Assembly (NCBI RefSeq): GCF_041911615.1
Contig: NZ_JAYROR010000066.1
Coordinates: 75,336 to 139,335, forward strand
Length of the DNA: 64,000 nt
Reading direction: 5' to 3'
DNA from: Zoogloea sp041911615
GTDB lineage: Bacteria; Pseudomonadota; Gammaproteobacteria; Burkholderiales; Rhodocyclaceae
Shown: positions 1 to 9,387 of the stretch, one piece after another
How the letters are laid out: each line of letters begins with the position of its first letter
How positions within the stretch are numbered: position 1 is the stretch's first letter
Notes under the pieces: model-generated
The model's database searches: none
Told to the model about the DNA's origin: nothing
The model's input: the letters and a program-made list of their open reading frames with translations, nothing else
Made by a program: the position numbers and the translations under genes

Positions 1-594
1 CATGGCGCCCACGCGGCGATGCCCCACCAGGGCATCGACCCGGTACTGGCCGGCGCCGCGCTGGTGCAGGCCCTGCAGTCGGTAGTGAGCCGCAACACCG
101 ATCCAGCCGATTCGGTGGTGTTGTCGCTGACCCAGTTCCACGCCGGCGACGCCTACAACGTGATTCCCGACCTGGCGCGCATCGGTGGCACGGTGCGGGC
201 CTTCCGCAACGAGCTGCGGGCCCAGACCGAGGATGCGATGCAGCGCATCTGCGCCGGCGTCGGCGCAGCCTTTGGGGCCAACGTGCACTTCGAGTATCGC
301 CGCGGCTACCCGCCGACCATCAACACCGTGCCCGAGGCCGACTTCTGCGCCCGCGTCGCCGCCGAGGTATGCGGCGACGCTCAGGTGTCCGTCGATCCCC
401 GGCCCAGCATGGGCGCCGAGGATTTCGCCTACTTCCTGCAGGAGAAACCCGGCTGCTACGTGTGGCTCGGCAACGGGCCGGGCGAGGGCGGCTGCACGCT
501 GCACAACCCGCACTACGATTTCAACGATGAGGCGATCCCCTTCGGCGTCGCCTACTGGGTGCGCCTCGTGGAGCGCTGGCTGGCCGACGCCTGA
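1..594 (+). CDS. M20-family amidohydrolase / hippurate-hydrolase-like, C-terminal part (5' end outside window)
   Basis: Only the last 197 codons are present; frame 1 is open from base 1, so the gene starts upstream. The first residues read HGAHAAMPHQGIDP, the M20D amidohydrolase signature whose His helps frame the dinuclear metal site. Further on, PRPSMGAEDFAYF carries the conserved metal-site Glu-Asp segment, and LHNPHYDFND near the C-terminus holds the last metal-binding His typical of hippurate and N-acyl-amino-acid hydrolases. The family releases amino acids from N-acyl conjugates in the cytoplasm. The exact substrate cannot be read from this fragment. A permease gene follows 78 bases downstream on the same strand. 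Confidence 0.85.
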   Translation, partial: HGAHAAMPHQGIDPVLAGAALVQALQSVVSRNTDPADSVVLSLTQFHAGDAYNVIPDLARIGGTVRAFRNELRAQTEDAMQRICAGVGAAFGANVHFEYRRGYPPTINTVPEADFCARVAAEVCGDAQVSVDPRPSMGAEDFAYFLQEKPGCYVWLGNGPGEGGCTLHNPHYDFNDEAIPFGVAYWVRLVERWLADA

Positions 595-672
595 GCGCCG
601 CCGCGGCCGATGGAGCGGCACTTTTCCCGCGGTGCCCGCTCCAACCCGGGTTCCTGATTTGCCACCGAACCC

Positions 673-3153
673 ATGTTTGCCCTTTCCCTCCGGATGCTCC
701 GCCGCGATCTGCGCGCGGGCGAACTCGGCCTGCTGCTGGTTGCCCTGGTGATCGCCGTCGCCAGCCTGACCAGCGTGGGTTTCTTCACCGACCGGGTCGC
801 CCAGGCGCTGACCCGCGAGGCCAACCAGTTGCTGGGCGGCGATCTGGTCCTGGTGTCCGATCACGACCTGGACCCGGTCTATCGGGACGAAGCGCGGCGG
901 CGCGGTTTGCGCAGCGTGGTGTCGGCCACCTTCACGAGCATGGCGAGCGTCGGCGAGGCAGCGCAGCTGGCGGGCGTCAAGGTGGTCGAGGACGGTCATC
1001 CGCTGCGTGGGGCGATCCGCATCGCGCCGGGGCTCAACCAGCCCGATGCGCCCGCGGTGGGGATTCCGGCGCCCGGCGCGTTGTGGCTCGACGAGCGCCT
1101 GGCCAGCGCGCTCGGGGTGAGTGTGGGCGATACGGTCGGGCTGGGCGCGCTGCGCTTTCGCATGGCTGCGGTGCTCACCTTCGAGTCGGATCGGGGCGCC
1201 AACTTCTTCAGCCTGCTGCCGCGCCTCGTCATGAATTCCGCCGATCTGCCGGCGACCGGCCTGGTGCAGCCGGGCAGCCGGGTGTTCTATCGCCTTCACG
1301 TGGCGGGCGAGCCGTCCGAGGTGGCCGGCTTCGAAGCCTGGGCCAAGCCCCGCCTGAAGCGCGGCGAGAGCCTCGAGAACGTGGACAATGCGCGCCCCGA
1401 GGTCCGCGCGACGCTGGACCGCACCGAACGCTTCCTGCGTTTCGCGGCGATGCTGGCGGTGGTGCTGGCAGCCGTCGCGGTGGGGCTGGCGACGCGGCGA
1501 TTCGTCGAGCGGCATCTGGACGGCTGCGCGGTGATGCGCTGCGTCGGTGCCAGCCAGGGGCAACTCATGCGGCTGTTCGTCGGCGAATTCCTGCTGCTCG
1601 GGCTGGTGGCCGGGGCGGCGGGCTGCGTTCTCGGCTTCGTGGTGCAATTCGTGCTGAGCGCGCTGCTCGGCGATCTGGTCGGTTTTCCGCTGCCCGCGCC
1701 GGGCGGCTGGCCGGTGGCCCATGGCATGGCGGTGGCGCTGCTGCTCCTGCTGGGGTTTGCATTACCGCCGTTGATCCGCCTCGGCCGCGTGCCGACCTTG
1801 CGCGTGCTGCGCCGCGAGTGGGATGGCATCGCCGCCCGCGAGGGGCTGGCGTGGGCTGCCGGCGCCCTGGTGCTGGCGGCGCTGCTGGTGGGCATCGCCC
1901 GCGACGTGTTGCTCGGCGCGTGGGTGGTGGGCGGTTTCGCGCTGGCCTTCGCGGCGTACGGCGTGGTGGCGTGGCTGGTGCTGCGCGCGCTCGGGCGGCT
2001 GCGGGCGGTGGCGAGCAGCGGCTGGCGTTATGGCCTGGCGGGGCTGCGTCGACGCCCGGTGGCGAGTCTGGTGCAGGTGCTGGCCTTGGGCATGGGTCTG
2101 ACGGCGTTGCTGCTGCTCACCCTGGTGCGCGGCGATCTGCTGTCCAACTGGAAGCAGGCCACACCCGCCGATGCGCCGAACCGCTTCGTCATCAACATCC
2201 AGCCCGATCAGCTGGACCCGCTGCGCGCCTTCTTCGCCGCCGAGGGCCGGCCGGCGCCGCGCCTCCAGCCGATGATCCGCGGCCGGCTGGTGGCGGTGAA
2301 CAGCCGCCCCGTGGGGCCGGACGATTACGCCGACGACCGTGCCCGCCGCCTCGTCGATCGGGATTTCAACCTCTCCTTCGATGCCCGCCTGCCCGACGGT
2401 AACAGCGTGGTCGCGGGGCGCTGGCATGGCGACACACGGACGCCCGCGTTTTCGGTGGAGCAGGGGCTGGCGCAGACGCTGGGGCTGGCACTGGGCGACG
2501 TCCTCACCTTCGAGATCGCGGGCACCCGCAGCGAGGCGCGCATCACCAGCCTGCGCAAGCTCGACTGGGATTCGATGCGGGTGAACTTCTTCGTGATCGC
2601 CGCGCCGGGCATGATCGACGACTTCCCGGCCAGCTACATCACCAGCTTCTACCTGCCGCCCGCCGACCTGGCGCTGGCGAACCGACTGGTCGCCGCGTTT
2701 CCCAATTTCACGGTGATCGACGTGGCGGCCATCATCGCGCAGGTCCAGGGCATGGTCGATCAGCTCATCGGCGCGGTGCAGTTCGTGTTCGGCTTTGCCG
2801 TGGTGGCGGGCTTGGTCGTGCTGTTCGGGGCGCTGCAGGCGACCCACGACGAGCGGGAAAAGGAATTGTCGATCCTGCGCACGCTGGGCGCCCGCAACGC
2901 CCAGCTGCGCGCCGCGCTGCTCGCCGAGTTCGCCGTCCTGGGGCTGGTTTCGGGAGCGCTCGCGGGGCTGGGCGCAACGGGCATCGGCTGGGCGCTGGCG
3001 CACTTCGTATTCAAGCTGCCTTATACGCCCGGCGTCCTGCCAGTGCTGGTGGGCGCGCTGGCCGGTGCGCTGCTGGTGATGCTGGCCGGCTGGCTCGGCA
3101 CGCGCCATCTGCTTGCCCGGCCCCCTCTCGCGAGCTTGCGCGCACTGAACTAA
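673..3153 (+). CDS. ABC transporter permease, FtsX/YbbP (MacB-like) family
   Basis: 826 residues, close to E. coli YbbP (about 800). An N-terminal membrane segment lies at about residues 17-38 and is followed by a large extracytoplasmic MacB-type domain. An FtsX core of membrane helices spans about 255-375, another hydrophobic block about 390-435, a second soluble domain follows, and a C-terminal FtsX core spans about 690-820. This two-FtsX-core layout is typical of YbbP-type permeases, which work with a separate ATPase (YbbA type) on envelope lipid or lipoprotein tasks. No ATPase gene is adjacent: upstream is an amidohydrolase and downstream rmuC. The partner must be further upstream or elsewhere. 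The ATG at 673 is the first plausible start. Confidence 0.85.
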   Translation: MFALSLRMLRRDLRAGELGLLLVALVIAVASLTSVGFFTDRVAQALTREANQLLGGDLVLVSDHDLDPVYRDEARRRGLRSVVSATFTSMASVGEAAQLAGVKVVEDGHPLRGAIRIAPGLNQPDAPAVGIPAPGALWLDERLASALGVSVGDTVGLGALRFRMAAVLTFESDRGANFFSLLPRLVMNSADLPATGLVQPGSRVFYRLHVAGEPSEVAGFEAWAKPRLKRGESLENVDNARPEVRATLDRTERFLRFAAMLAVVLAAVAVGLATRRFVERHLDGCAVMRCVGASQGQLMRLFVGEFLLLGLVAGAAGCVLGFVVQFVLSALLGDLVGFPLPAPGGWPVAHGMAVALLLLLGFALPPLIRLGRVPTLRVLRREWDGIAAREGLAWAAGALVLAALLVGIARDVLLGAWVVGGFALAFAAYGVVAWLVLRALGRLRAVASSGWRYGLAGLRRRPVASLVQVLALGMGLTALLLLTLVRGDLLSNWKQATPADAPNRFVINIQPDQLDPLRAFFAAEGRPAPRLQPMIRGRLVAVNSRPVGPDDYADDRARRLVDRDFNLSFDARLPDGNSVVAGRWHGDTRTPAFSVEQGLAQTLGLALGDVLTFEIAGTRSEARITSLRKLDWDSMRVNFFVIAAPGMIDDFPASYITSFYLPPADLALANRLVAAFPNFTVIDVAAIIAQVQGMVDQLIGAVQFVFGFAVVAGLVVLFGALQATHDEREKELSILRTLGARNAQLRAALLAEFAVLGLVSGALAGLGATGIGWALAHFVFKLPYTPGVLPVLVGALAGALLVMLAGWLGTRHLLARPPLASLRALN

Positions 3154-3167
3154 TTTACAGTTTGACG

Positions 3168-3173
3168 TATACT
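3168..3173 (+). promoter_or_regulatory. possible -10 box (TATACT) six bases before rmuC ATG
   Basis: TATACT matches the sigma-70 -10 consensus at five of six positions and lies in the short gap after the permease stop. With normal spacing, transcription would start at or next to the ATG at 3180, giving a leaderless or near-leaderless rmuC mRNA. The matching -35 position (about 3145-3150, CTGAAC) is poor, and no Shine-Dalgarno sequence is visible. The assignment is tentative. Confidence 0.35.
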
Positions 3174-3179
3174 GCGGGG

Positions 3180-4610
3180 ATGAATCCCGATGCCGTCCAG
3201 AGCGTGGCCGTCGTGCCCGCGCCTACGTCCGCCATGTCGTTCCTGGTGCCGTTCGCCGCGTTCGCGGTGATCGCGGTGATCATCTGGCTGCTCGTCCAGA
3301 TGGGGCGTCTTGCCCGCCGCCTCGACGAAGGCCTGGCCGAACAACAGCTGCACTTCGTCAAGGAGCTTCAGGCCGCGTCCACGGCGGGCAGCGATCGGGT
3401 CATCGATCTGGTGGCCGGCGAGGTGGACAACCTTCGTGACCGGCTGGACGCCGAACAGGCGGCTGCCCGTCAGGCGCTGCAGCAGCTTCACCTGGCCCTC
3501 GTCGGGCAGCTCGGCAGCCAGAAGGAGGAAACGGTACTGCGCCTTGCCGATCTGGCCAACGCCTTCGCGGTGGGCCAGGAAAAACTGCGTACCGAACTCC
3601 TCGCCGAAACCCTCAAGACCCTCGCCGAACACGCCCGGGCCGACCGCGAGCTGCTGCAGAGCGGACTTAAGTCGGCATCCGAGCAGCTCGGCAGCAGCAT
3701 CGAGGCGATGAACCGCACGGTGGGCGAACGCCTGGAGGCGATCACCGGCCACGTCAATCAGCGCCTCGACGAGGGCTTCCGCAAGACCAACGAAACCTTC
3801 GCCAGCGTCATGGCTCGCCTGGCGACCATCGACGAGGCCCAGAAAAAAATCGGCGATCTCACCACCAACGTGGTCAGCCTGCAGGAGCTGCTCGGCGACA
3901 AGCGGGCGCGTGGCGCCTTCGGCGAGGTCCAGCTCGAAGCCCTGGTGCGCAATGCGTTGCCGCCCGAGGCTTTCGATTTCCAGTTCACGCTGCCCAACGG
4001 CACCCGCGCCGACTGCGTGCTGCGCCTGCCCGAGCCGACCGGCATGGTGGTGGTCGATTCGAAGTTCCCCCTCGAGAACTACCACCGCATGTTTGCCGGC
4101 GAGGTCGGCGATCTCGAGCGTCGGGCCGCCCAGGCCGCCTTCCGTGGCGACGTGAAGAAGCACGTGGACGCGATTGCCGGCAAGTACATCCAGCCCGAGG
4201 TGACCTCCGACGGGGCGGTGATGTTCGTGCCCGCCGAGGCGGTGTTCGCCGAGATCCACGCCTACCACCCGGAGGTGGTGGCTTACGCGATGAGTCGCCG
4301 GGTCTGGATCGTCTCGCCGACCACGCTGATGGCCGTGCTCAACACCGCCCGCGCGGTGCTCAAGGACGTGGAGACCCGCAAGCAGATCCACGTCATCAAG
4401 GATGCGCTGGGCAAGCTGGCCAAGGACTTCAACCGTTTCGACGAGCGGATGCAGAAGCTCGCCACCCATATCCGCCAGGCTGGCGAGGATGTGGCCGAGG
4501 TGCAGACCTCGTCGCGCAAGATCAGTGCCCACTTCCAGCGCATCGAGGCGGCGCAGCTCGACGGGCTGGACGAGCCGCCCGCCGCGTTGCCGGGCGCGCC
4601 GCGTGGCTGA
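3180..4610 (+). CDS. rmuC: DNA recombination protein RmuC
   Basis: 476 residues from the ATG at 3180; a TTG six codons upstream is the alternative. An N-terminal membrane helix (about residues 8-28) is followed by a long charged coiled coil (about 35-220). The conserved RmuC domain comes next, with stretches such as LLGDKRARGAFGE and VVVDSKFPLENY. RmuC limits inversions at short inverted repeats and is thought to be a membrane-tethered, nuclease-like cytosolic protein; that role comes from the family. The gene ends three bases from the stop of the convergent MuiA-like gene, with no terminator between them, so the two transcripts probably overlap. Confidence 0.93.
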   Translation: MNPDAVQSVAVVPAPTSAMSFLVPFAAFAVIAVIIWLLVQMGRLARRLDEGLAEQQLHFVKELQAASTAGSDRVIDLVAGEVDNLRDRLDAEQAAARQALQQLHLALVGQLGSQKEETVLRLADLANAFAVGQEKLRTELLAETLKTLAEHARADRELLQSGLKSASEQLGSSIEAMNRTVGERLEAITGHVNQRLDEGFRKTNETFASVMARLATIDEAQKKIGDLTTNVVSLQELLGDKRARGAFGEVQLEALVRNALPPEAFDFQFTLPNGTRADCVLRLPEPTGMVVVDSKFPLENYHRMFAGEVGDLERRAAQAAFRGDVKKHVDAIAGKYIQPEVTSDGAVMFVPAEAVFAEIHAYHPEVVAYAMSRRVWIVSPTTLMAVLNTARAVLKDVETRKQIHVIKDALGKLAKDFNRFDERMQKLATHIRQAGEDVAEVQTSSRKISAHFQRIEAAQLDGLDEPPAALPGAPRG

Positions 4611-4613
4611 GGC

Positions 4614-6245
4614 TCAGGGCAGGCCCTGGATCTGACGCTCTTTCGGCCAGCGGATCCGGTAATCCGCCGAAAACGTCTGGCTTGCCCCGGGGCCCAGGCG
4701 CTGCGCCCAGGCCACCAGGCCGCTGCGGCCATCCCAGTTGTCGGTGCTCGCCGGCGGCGTGTGGCGGGCCACCACCTCGATCTTGTCGTCGCGCCCCACC
4801 GGCGCACCGTCGAGGACGAGCAGGTCCACCGGCTGCTTGTGCAGGTTGGTGATCGTGAATTCGTCGGCGAGATGGCGTTCGGCCAGTTGCCCGACAAAGC
4901 CACTGCTGGCGTTCTGGGCGGCTACCGAACGCGTCGTGACGCGCACCCGCTCGTCGCGACCGAAGGGCAGTTCGAGCTGGCTGCCGCGGGCAGCGTCCCA
5001 GCGGGTGGTGCCGATGTAGGCGCCGTTGCGATAGAGCTGCACGTCGCCGACGGGCCAGACGCCGTCCGGCAGTTCGCCGCGGGCCATCAGATAAGCCGCT
5101 TTTTCGTGCCGGGGCGCGACCTGGATCTGCAGCTTCACCGGCACCGGCTGGCGCTCGAGGCTGACGCTCAGGCTGCGCCCGTCCGCAGGCAGGCTGACGG
5201 GGTTGGAGATGGCGTATTCGGTGCTGAATTCCGCTTGCGTCACCGCCACCTCGAACAGTGGCGGTGGGGCGCTGGGCTCGGCGGCGGCTTTGGCCATTGC
5301 CATCGGCGCAGGGGCTGCTCGCGCGTAGGCCACGGGGCGGGCGTCGGACGGGAGTTCGGGACGCAAGTGCAGGTTCCAGGGCGCGGGCACGTCGCCGCTC
5401 ACGCGGCGGCGCGGTTGCCCCGTGGTGAGCCGCAGCGAGACCCGGTTCCAGTCTTCGCCACTGCGCTGGGCGATCCGGGCGGTGCGCTCCAGGTCGACGC
5501 GGGCGGCGTCCGTGTCGAGCGCGGCGCGGTAGGTCGGGCGCCATCCTGCGTCGGCGAGCTGGTAGCGGATGCGTAGCTGACCGTCGCGGGCCGCACGAAG
5601 CCGGATCACCAGATCGCGCAGCTCGCCGACGGCGGGCTGGATCCGTTCGAGGTCGCGGATCAGACCTTGCAGTTGTGGCTCGAGCCGGGTTTTTTCGGTG
5701 TCGGCCTCGAGGATGCGGCGCTGGGCCTGGGCGCTGCCCTGGCGCAGGGCGGCCAGGTTCGGCGCGAGCTTTCCGATGGGACGGGCCGCCTCGCCCGGGG
5801 AGGCGAGACTGTCGAGGTATTTGAGCTCCAGCTCGGCCGCCTTGCGGTCGATGTCGATGGCCGCGAGTCGTGCCCTGAGCTGCTGGATCGCCTGGTCGAG
5901 ACGCGCTTCCTCGGCGGTCAGGGGCGCGATGCGCGTGCGCTCGCGCAGTGTCGTGTCGCCGATCTCGATACCCGCGTCGGCATCGATCTGGAGCGTCTGG
6001 AGATCGAAGTTGGCCGGGAGCCCCGGCACTGCGAGTTCGGTGCTCCCGGCCCGGATGGGGGCGCTGCGTTCGACCAGCGCGCTGTCGGGATACAGGGTGA
6101 CCTGGGTGATCGGCGCGACGTGGTGGGCTGAGGTTGCAACGGGCGCTGGCGGCGGCTCGGCCTTGACGGCGAGGGCGGGCGTACTGGCAAGGCAGGCGAG
6201 CAGCGCGAGGGCGGTGCCCGGCGCGCGCGGGTGATGAGTGGTCAT
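4614..6245 (-). CDS. mucoidy-inhibitor MuiA-like protein (DUF4140/DUF4139), exported
   Basis: 543 residues. The start ATG at 6245 gives a clear signal peptide (hydrophobic core followed by an ALA cleavage-type site near residue 24). The mature N-terminal beta domain (ITQVTLYPDSALVER) is the DUF4140 type. A charged coiled coil (about residues 100-200, many Arg/Glu/Leu) follows, then a C-terminal DUF4139 beta domain. In this family the fold is two beta domains joined by a coiled coil; the name comes from reduced mucoidy on overexpression in Streptomyces, and no reaction is known. It lies 101 bases downstream of the glycosyltransferase cluster on the same strand, so co-transcription is possible but not shown. 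Confidence 0.8.
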   Translation of the reverse strand: MTTHHPRAPGTALALLACLASTPALAVKAEPPPAPVATSAHHVAPITQVTLYPDSALVERSAPIRAGSTELAVPGLPANFDLQTLQIDADAGIEIGDTTLRERTRIAPLTAEEARLDQAIQQLRARLAAIDIDRKAAELELKYLDSLASPGEAARPIGKLAPNLAALRQGSAQAQRRILEADTEKTRLEPQLQGLIRDLERIQPAVGELRDLVIRLRAARDGQLRIRYQLADAGWRPTYRAALDTDAARVDLERTARIAQRSGEDWNRVSLRLTTGQPRRRVSGDVPAPWNLHLRPELPSDARPVAYARAAPAPMAMAKAAAEPSAPPPLFEVAVTQAEFSTEYAISNPVSLPADGRSLSVSLERQPVPVKLQIQVAPRHEKAAYLMARGELPDGVWPVGDVQLYRNGAYIGTTRWDAARGSQLELPFGRDERVRVTTRSVAAQNASSGFVGQLAERHLADEFTITNLHKQPVDLLVLDGAPVGRDDKIEVVARHTPPASTDNWDGRSGLVAWAQRLGPGASQTFSADYRIRWPKERQIQGLP

Positions 6246-6346
6246 CGGCGGTCGTCCGAGAAGGAGGATCCGCCGATTATAGGAGCGGGCCTTGCGTGTC
6301 GCCGGGCTGGATCGCAACGGGATATGTCGGCCGGTGAAAGCGGCGA

Positions 6347-7804
6347 TCAGTAACCCTGGAAATCGCGCAGCAGGAAGACGTATACCTCGCGCCGGAAATC
6401 CGCGTGAATCGGCACGACGACCTTGCCGAGGGATTCGGACCCGGCGAAGCGCGCCGCGATCTCCGGAATCGCAGGCTGCCGGCCGACGTAAAGAACGTCG
6501 CGTCCGCGCTTGTCGGCCAGGGAGGTGACCAGCTCGTAGTGGTCGCGGGGCGGTCGGCCGGGGTTCCAGGCGGCGTATTCGGTGGGGTGCAGGCGATACA
6601 CCAGATGGGCGATGAGCTCCCTGTCCTCGGCCACCAGGATTGCGCCGGGATGGGCGGTGAGCAGCGGCTGGACGCCGTCGGCGAGGCGAATCCAGCCCCG
6701 GGCGCGTTTGTACGGGTCTTTCTTGGCGGTCATCTCGATGCCGCCGAGACGGGCAATGTCGGGCCAATGGTAGGCCCCCAGGGCGGCGATCAGGTTGATC
6801 GCAACCCCGGCCATGACCAGCCGGGGCCACTGCGCCAGGAATACCGCCGGCACCAGCAGACAGGCGGCAACGAAGATCGGCGCGGCCCAGTTGCCGTTGG
6901 CGCGGCCGGTCAGGGCCTGGAGGCTGACCAGCAGCAGTAGCGGCACGATGAAGATCAGCAGCGTACGGTGGGCCGGTGTGCGCCACAGGCTCACGGCCTT
7001 GAGCAGCGCCCAGCCCAGCAGCACGCCGAGTAGCGGCCCGAAGGACAGCCACTGGGCGCCGACGAACTCGCCGAGCTGGCCCGGGTGCCAGCCGCGCTCG
7101 CCATGACCGCCGACACGGGTGATCTCGGCGGTGTGGCGGAAGGTCGGGAAATCGTGGGCCCAGTTCCAGTAAAGGTTGGGCGACAGGATCGCCGCCGCCA
7201 GCAGCAGTGCGACCCACGGCTGCGGCCGTGCCAGCCAGCGACGATGGCGGGGGTCGAGGGCGATCAGCAGCAGCGCGGAGGGCAGGAAGGCCGCCATCGT
7301 GTACTTGGACATCAGGCCGATGCCGATGAGCGCGCCGCAGGCCAGCCAGTCGCGCCAGCCGTCCCGTTCGAGGGCGCGCAGCAGGTATAGCAGGGCCAGC
7401 GACCAGCACAGCAGCAGCGGGGCGTCGGTGGAGACGAACAGTCCCAGCGCCGCCACCAGCGGCATCGACATGAAGGCGAAGCCGGCCCAGAAGCCGACCC
7501 GTGGCGAATACATCCGCGCGCCCAGCGCGTACAGGGCGAAGGCGGTGGCGGGGTAAAGCAGCAGCGATGGCAACTTGATCGCGATGATGCTGTCGCCGAG
7601 CAGGCGGGTGCTCGCGGCGATCAGGGCGGCGATCACCGGGGGTTTGGAAAAGTAGCCCCAGTCGAGCGCGCGCGACCAGCCCCAGTAGTAGGCTTCGTCC
7701 ACGTAGAGGTCGATCCCGAGGTGGCCGATGACCCACAGGCGGTAGGCGGTGAGGACGGCGACGATCAGCGCGAGCGGCGCTGCGTAGCTGCGCGCGGCGC
7801 TCAC
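6347..7804 (-). CDS. glycosyltransferase family 39-like polytopic membrane protein
   Basis: 485 residues beginning with GTG at 7804; that start overlaps the stop of the preceding gene by four bases (GTGA), a sign of translational coupling. An N-terminal helix is followed by a periplasmic loop with VDEAYYWGWS, then FSKPP. Acidic DE plus a downstream KPP is the hallmark of PMT_2/ArnT-type enzymes, which transfer sugars from polyprenyl phosphate on the periplasmic side. About ten or more hydrophobic segments run to residue 340, followed by a soluble C-terminal domain of about 130 residues. Donor and acceptor are unknown. It is the last gene of the tight cluster that starts at 12297. Confidence 0.85.
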   Translation of the reverse strand: MSAARSYAAPLALIVAVLTAYRLWVIGHLGIDLYVDEAYYWGWSRALDWGYFSKPPVIAALIAASTRLLGDSIIAIKLPSLLLYPATAFALYALGARMYSPRVGFWAGFAFMSMPLVAALGLFVSTDAPLLLCWSLALLYLLRALERDGWRDWLACGALIGIGLMSKYTMAAFLPSALLLIALDPRHRRWLARPQPWVALLLAAAILSPNLYWNWAHDFPTFRHTAEITRVGGHGERGWHPGQLGEFVGAQWLSFGPLLGVLLGWALLKAVSLWRTPAHRTLLIFIVPLLLLVSLQALTGRANGNWAAPIFVAACLLVPAVFLAQWPRLVMAGVAINLIAALGAYHWPDIARLGGIEMTAKKDPYKRARGWIRLADGVQPLLTAHPGAILVAEDRELIAHLVYRLHPTEYAAWNPGRPPRDHYELVTSLADKRGRDVLYVGRQPAIPEIAARFAGSESLGKVVVPIHADFRREVYVFLLRDFQGY

Positions 7805-9372
7805 GGTCGGGCCCTCACGAGGGCCACGCCGCCTTGGCGGAACAGGATGTCGACGGGTGCGTCGGCCGGCAGGCGGTCGATGCGGGTCAGCGCCATCTGA
7901 CCCGGCTGGGGATCGCCTTTGAGCGTCACGCCCTGGCGGTAGACGCTGAAGCTGGGTGCGGTGGTAAAGCGCCAGAACAGCACTTCGCCGCCCAGCTCGC
8001 GAGCCTTGAGGCCGGCGGCCTTGACCGGTCCCTGGACCAGTCCGCCGGCGTACGGGACGACCACCCCGGCCAGCAAGCCGACCTGGACGGCGCCGGTGGC
8101 GACCAGTTTGGCCAGCGCCGGCACCCGCGGGAAGAACACGAACAGCGCCCAGACGATCAGGCCGGCGATGGTCGTGGCGATGTAGAAGGTGTCGGCGGTC
8201 TCGAAGGCGCGGGCGAGCTGGGCCCGGTAAAAGCCGTCGCCGAGCTTGCTGCGGGCAAGGGCGTCGAGCAGGTTGGGCAGCAGCGGGAAGAGGACGAACA
8301 GCAGCCCGGGCAGCAGCAGGTGGGGCCAGGCACGGCGCATCTGTCTGGCCTGCAGGCCGATCAGGATGAACAGCGGTGTGCAGCCGTAGAGCACGTAGTG
8401 GGGCAGCTTGGTGCCCGACAACGAGAAGAAGCCCAGCACGAAGCCGAACCAGATCCAGAGAAAGCGCTGCAGCGGATCGGCCAGGCTGGCGCGCAGGCGG
8501 GCCAGCGCACCGATCAGCAGGCCGCTCCAGGGCAGCAGCAGCAGCGGCACCGCCAGCAGGTAATAGAACGCGCTGCCCCCGTGGCCTTCGAGTGAGCCCG
8601 AGAAGCGCTGCACGTTGTGGCGCAGGATGAAGCCGTCGATGAAATCCTGTCCGTGGCGGTGCAGCGCATAGGCGTACCAGGGCGCAACGATTGCGACGAG
8701 GATCGCCAGCCCGAGGGGATTGAAGACCATCCGTAGCCAGCGCGTCCATTCGCCCCGGCTGGCGCAGTAGAGCAGGCTCACCGCGCCCGGCACGACCAGT
8801 GCCACCGGCCCCTTGGTGAGTGCGCCCAGCCCCATCCACACGAAGGCGCGCAGCAGCGGGGCGCGGCGGTCGGATTCGAGGTGGCGCCAGACGTCGAACA
8901 GGGTGAGCGCCAGCAGGCAGTTGAGCAGGCCGTCCGCGGTGGCGGCACGGCCGATGGCGAAGGGGCCCAGCGCGGTGCTCGCCACTGCGAGCGCCAGCAA
9001 GCCGGCGTCCTCGCCCAGGCGCTTGCGGGCGAAGAAGTAGGTGGCGTAGCTCCAGCCGATGGCGGCGAGTGCCGAGGGCAGACGGAAGGCCCACTCGACC
9101 CACTCGGTGCCGCCGAAGACCAGGTAGCCCAGCGCCTGCAGCCAGTAGATGAAGATCGGCTTGTCGAAGCGTGGGGCGCCGTTGAGGTAGGTGAACAGGA
9201 AGTCGCCCCGTTCGAACATCTCGCGGGTGGCTTCGGAGAAGGCGCCTTCGTCCACGTCGAACAGCGGCGCGCCGCCCAGCCGCAGCAGGAAGGCGACCAG
9301 GGGCAGGGCGAGGATCAGGCGGCCGAGGAGAGTTCCCGCGAGCCGCCCGGGGGCGGAGGCGTATCCGTTCAT
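7801..9372 (-). CDS. ArnT-like polyprenyl-phosphate sugar transferase (GT39/GT83 type)
   Basis: 523 residues. The first periplasmic loop carries DVDEGAFSEATREM and FDKPIFIYWLQ, matching the ArnT catalytic loop. A later KLPHYVLY segment is also characteristic of ArnT. About 12 hydrophobic helices precede a C-terminal domain of about 120 residues. ArnT proteins move 4-amino-arabinose or a related sugar from undecaprenyl phosphate to lipid A. No arn biosynthesis genes (ArnA/B/D) are present here, so the sugar may differ. The upstream GT2 gene ends 15 bases before this start and the downstream transferase overlaps by four bases, so all three are probably made from one transcript. Confidence 0.85.
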   Translation of the reverse strand: MNGYASAPGRLAGTLLGRLILALPLVAFLLRLGGAPLFDVDEGAFSEATREMFERGDFLFTYLNGAPRFDKPIFIYWLQALGYLVFGGTEWVEWAFRLPSALAAIGWSYATYFFARKRLGEDAGLLALAVASTALGPFAIGRAATADGLLNCLLALTLFDVWRHLESDRRAPLLRAFVWMGLGALTKGPVALVVPGAVSLLYCASRGEWTRWLRMVFNPLGLAILVAIVAPWYAYALHRHGQDFIDGFILRHNVQRFSGSLEGHGGSAFYYLLAVPLLLLPWSGLLIGALARLRASLADPLQRFLWIWFGFVLGFFSLSGTKLPHYVLYGCTPLFILIGLQARQMRRAWPHLLLPGLLFVLFPLLPNLLDALARSKLGDGFYRAQLARAFETADTFYIATTIAGLIVWALFVFFPRVPALAKLVATGAVQVGLLAGVVVPYAGGLVQGPVKAAGLKARELGGEVLFWRFTTAPSFSVYRQGVTLKGDPQPGQMALTRIDRLPADAPVDILFRQGGVALVRARP

Positions 9373-9387
9373 GGGCGGCGGCGAGGG

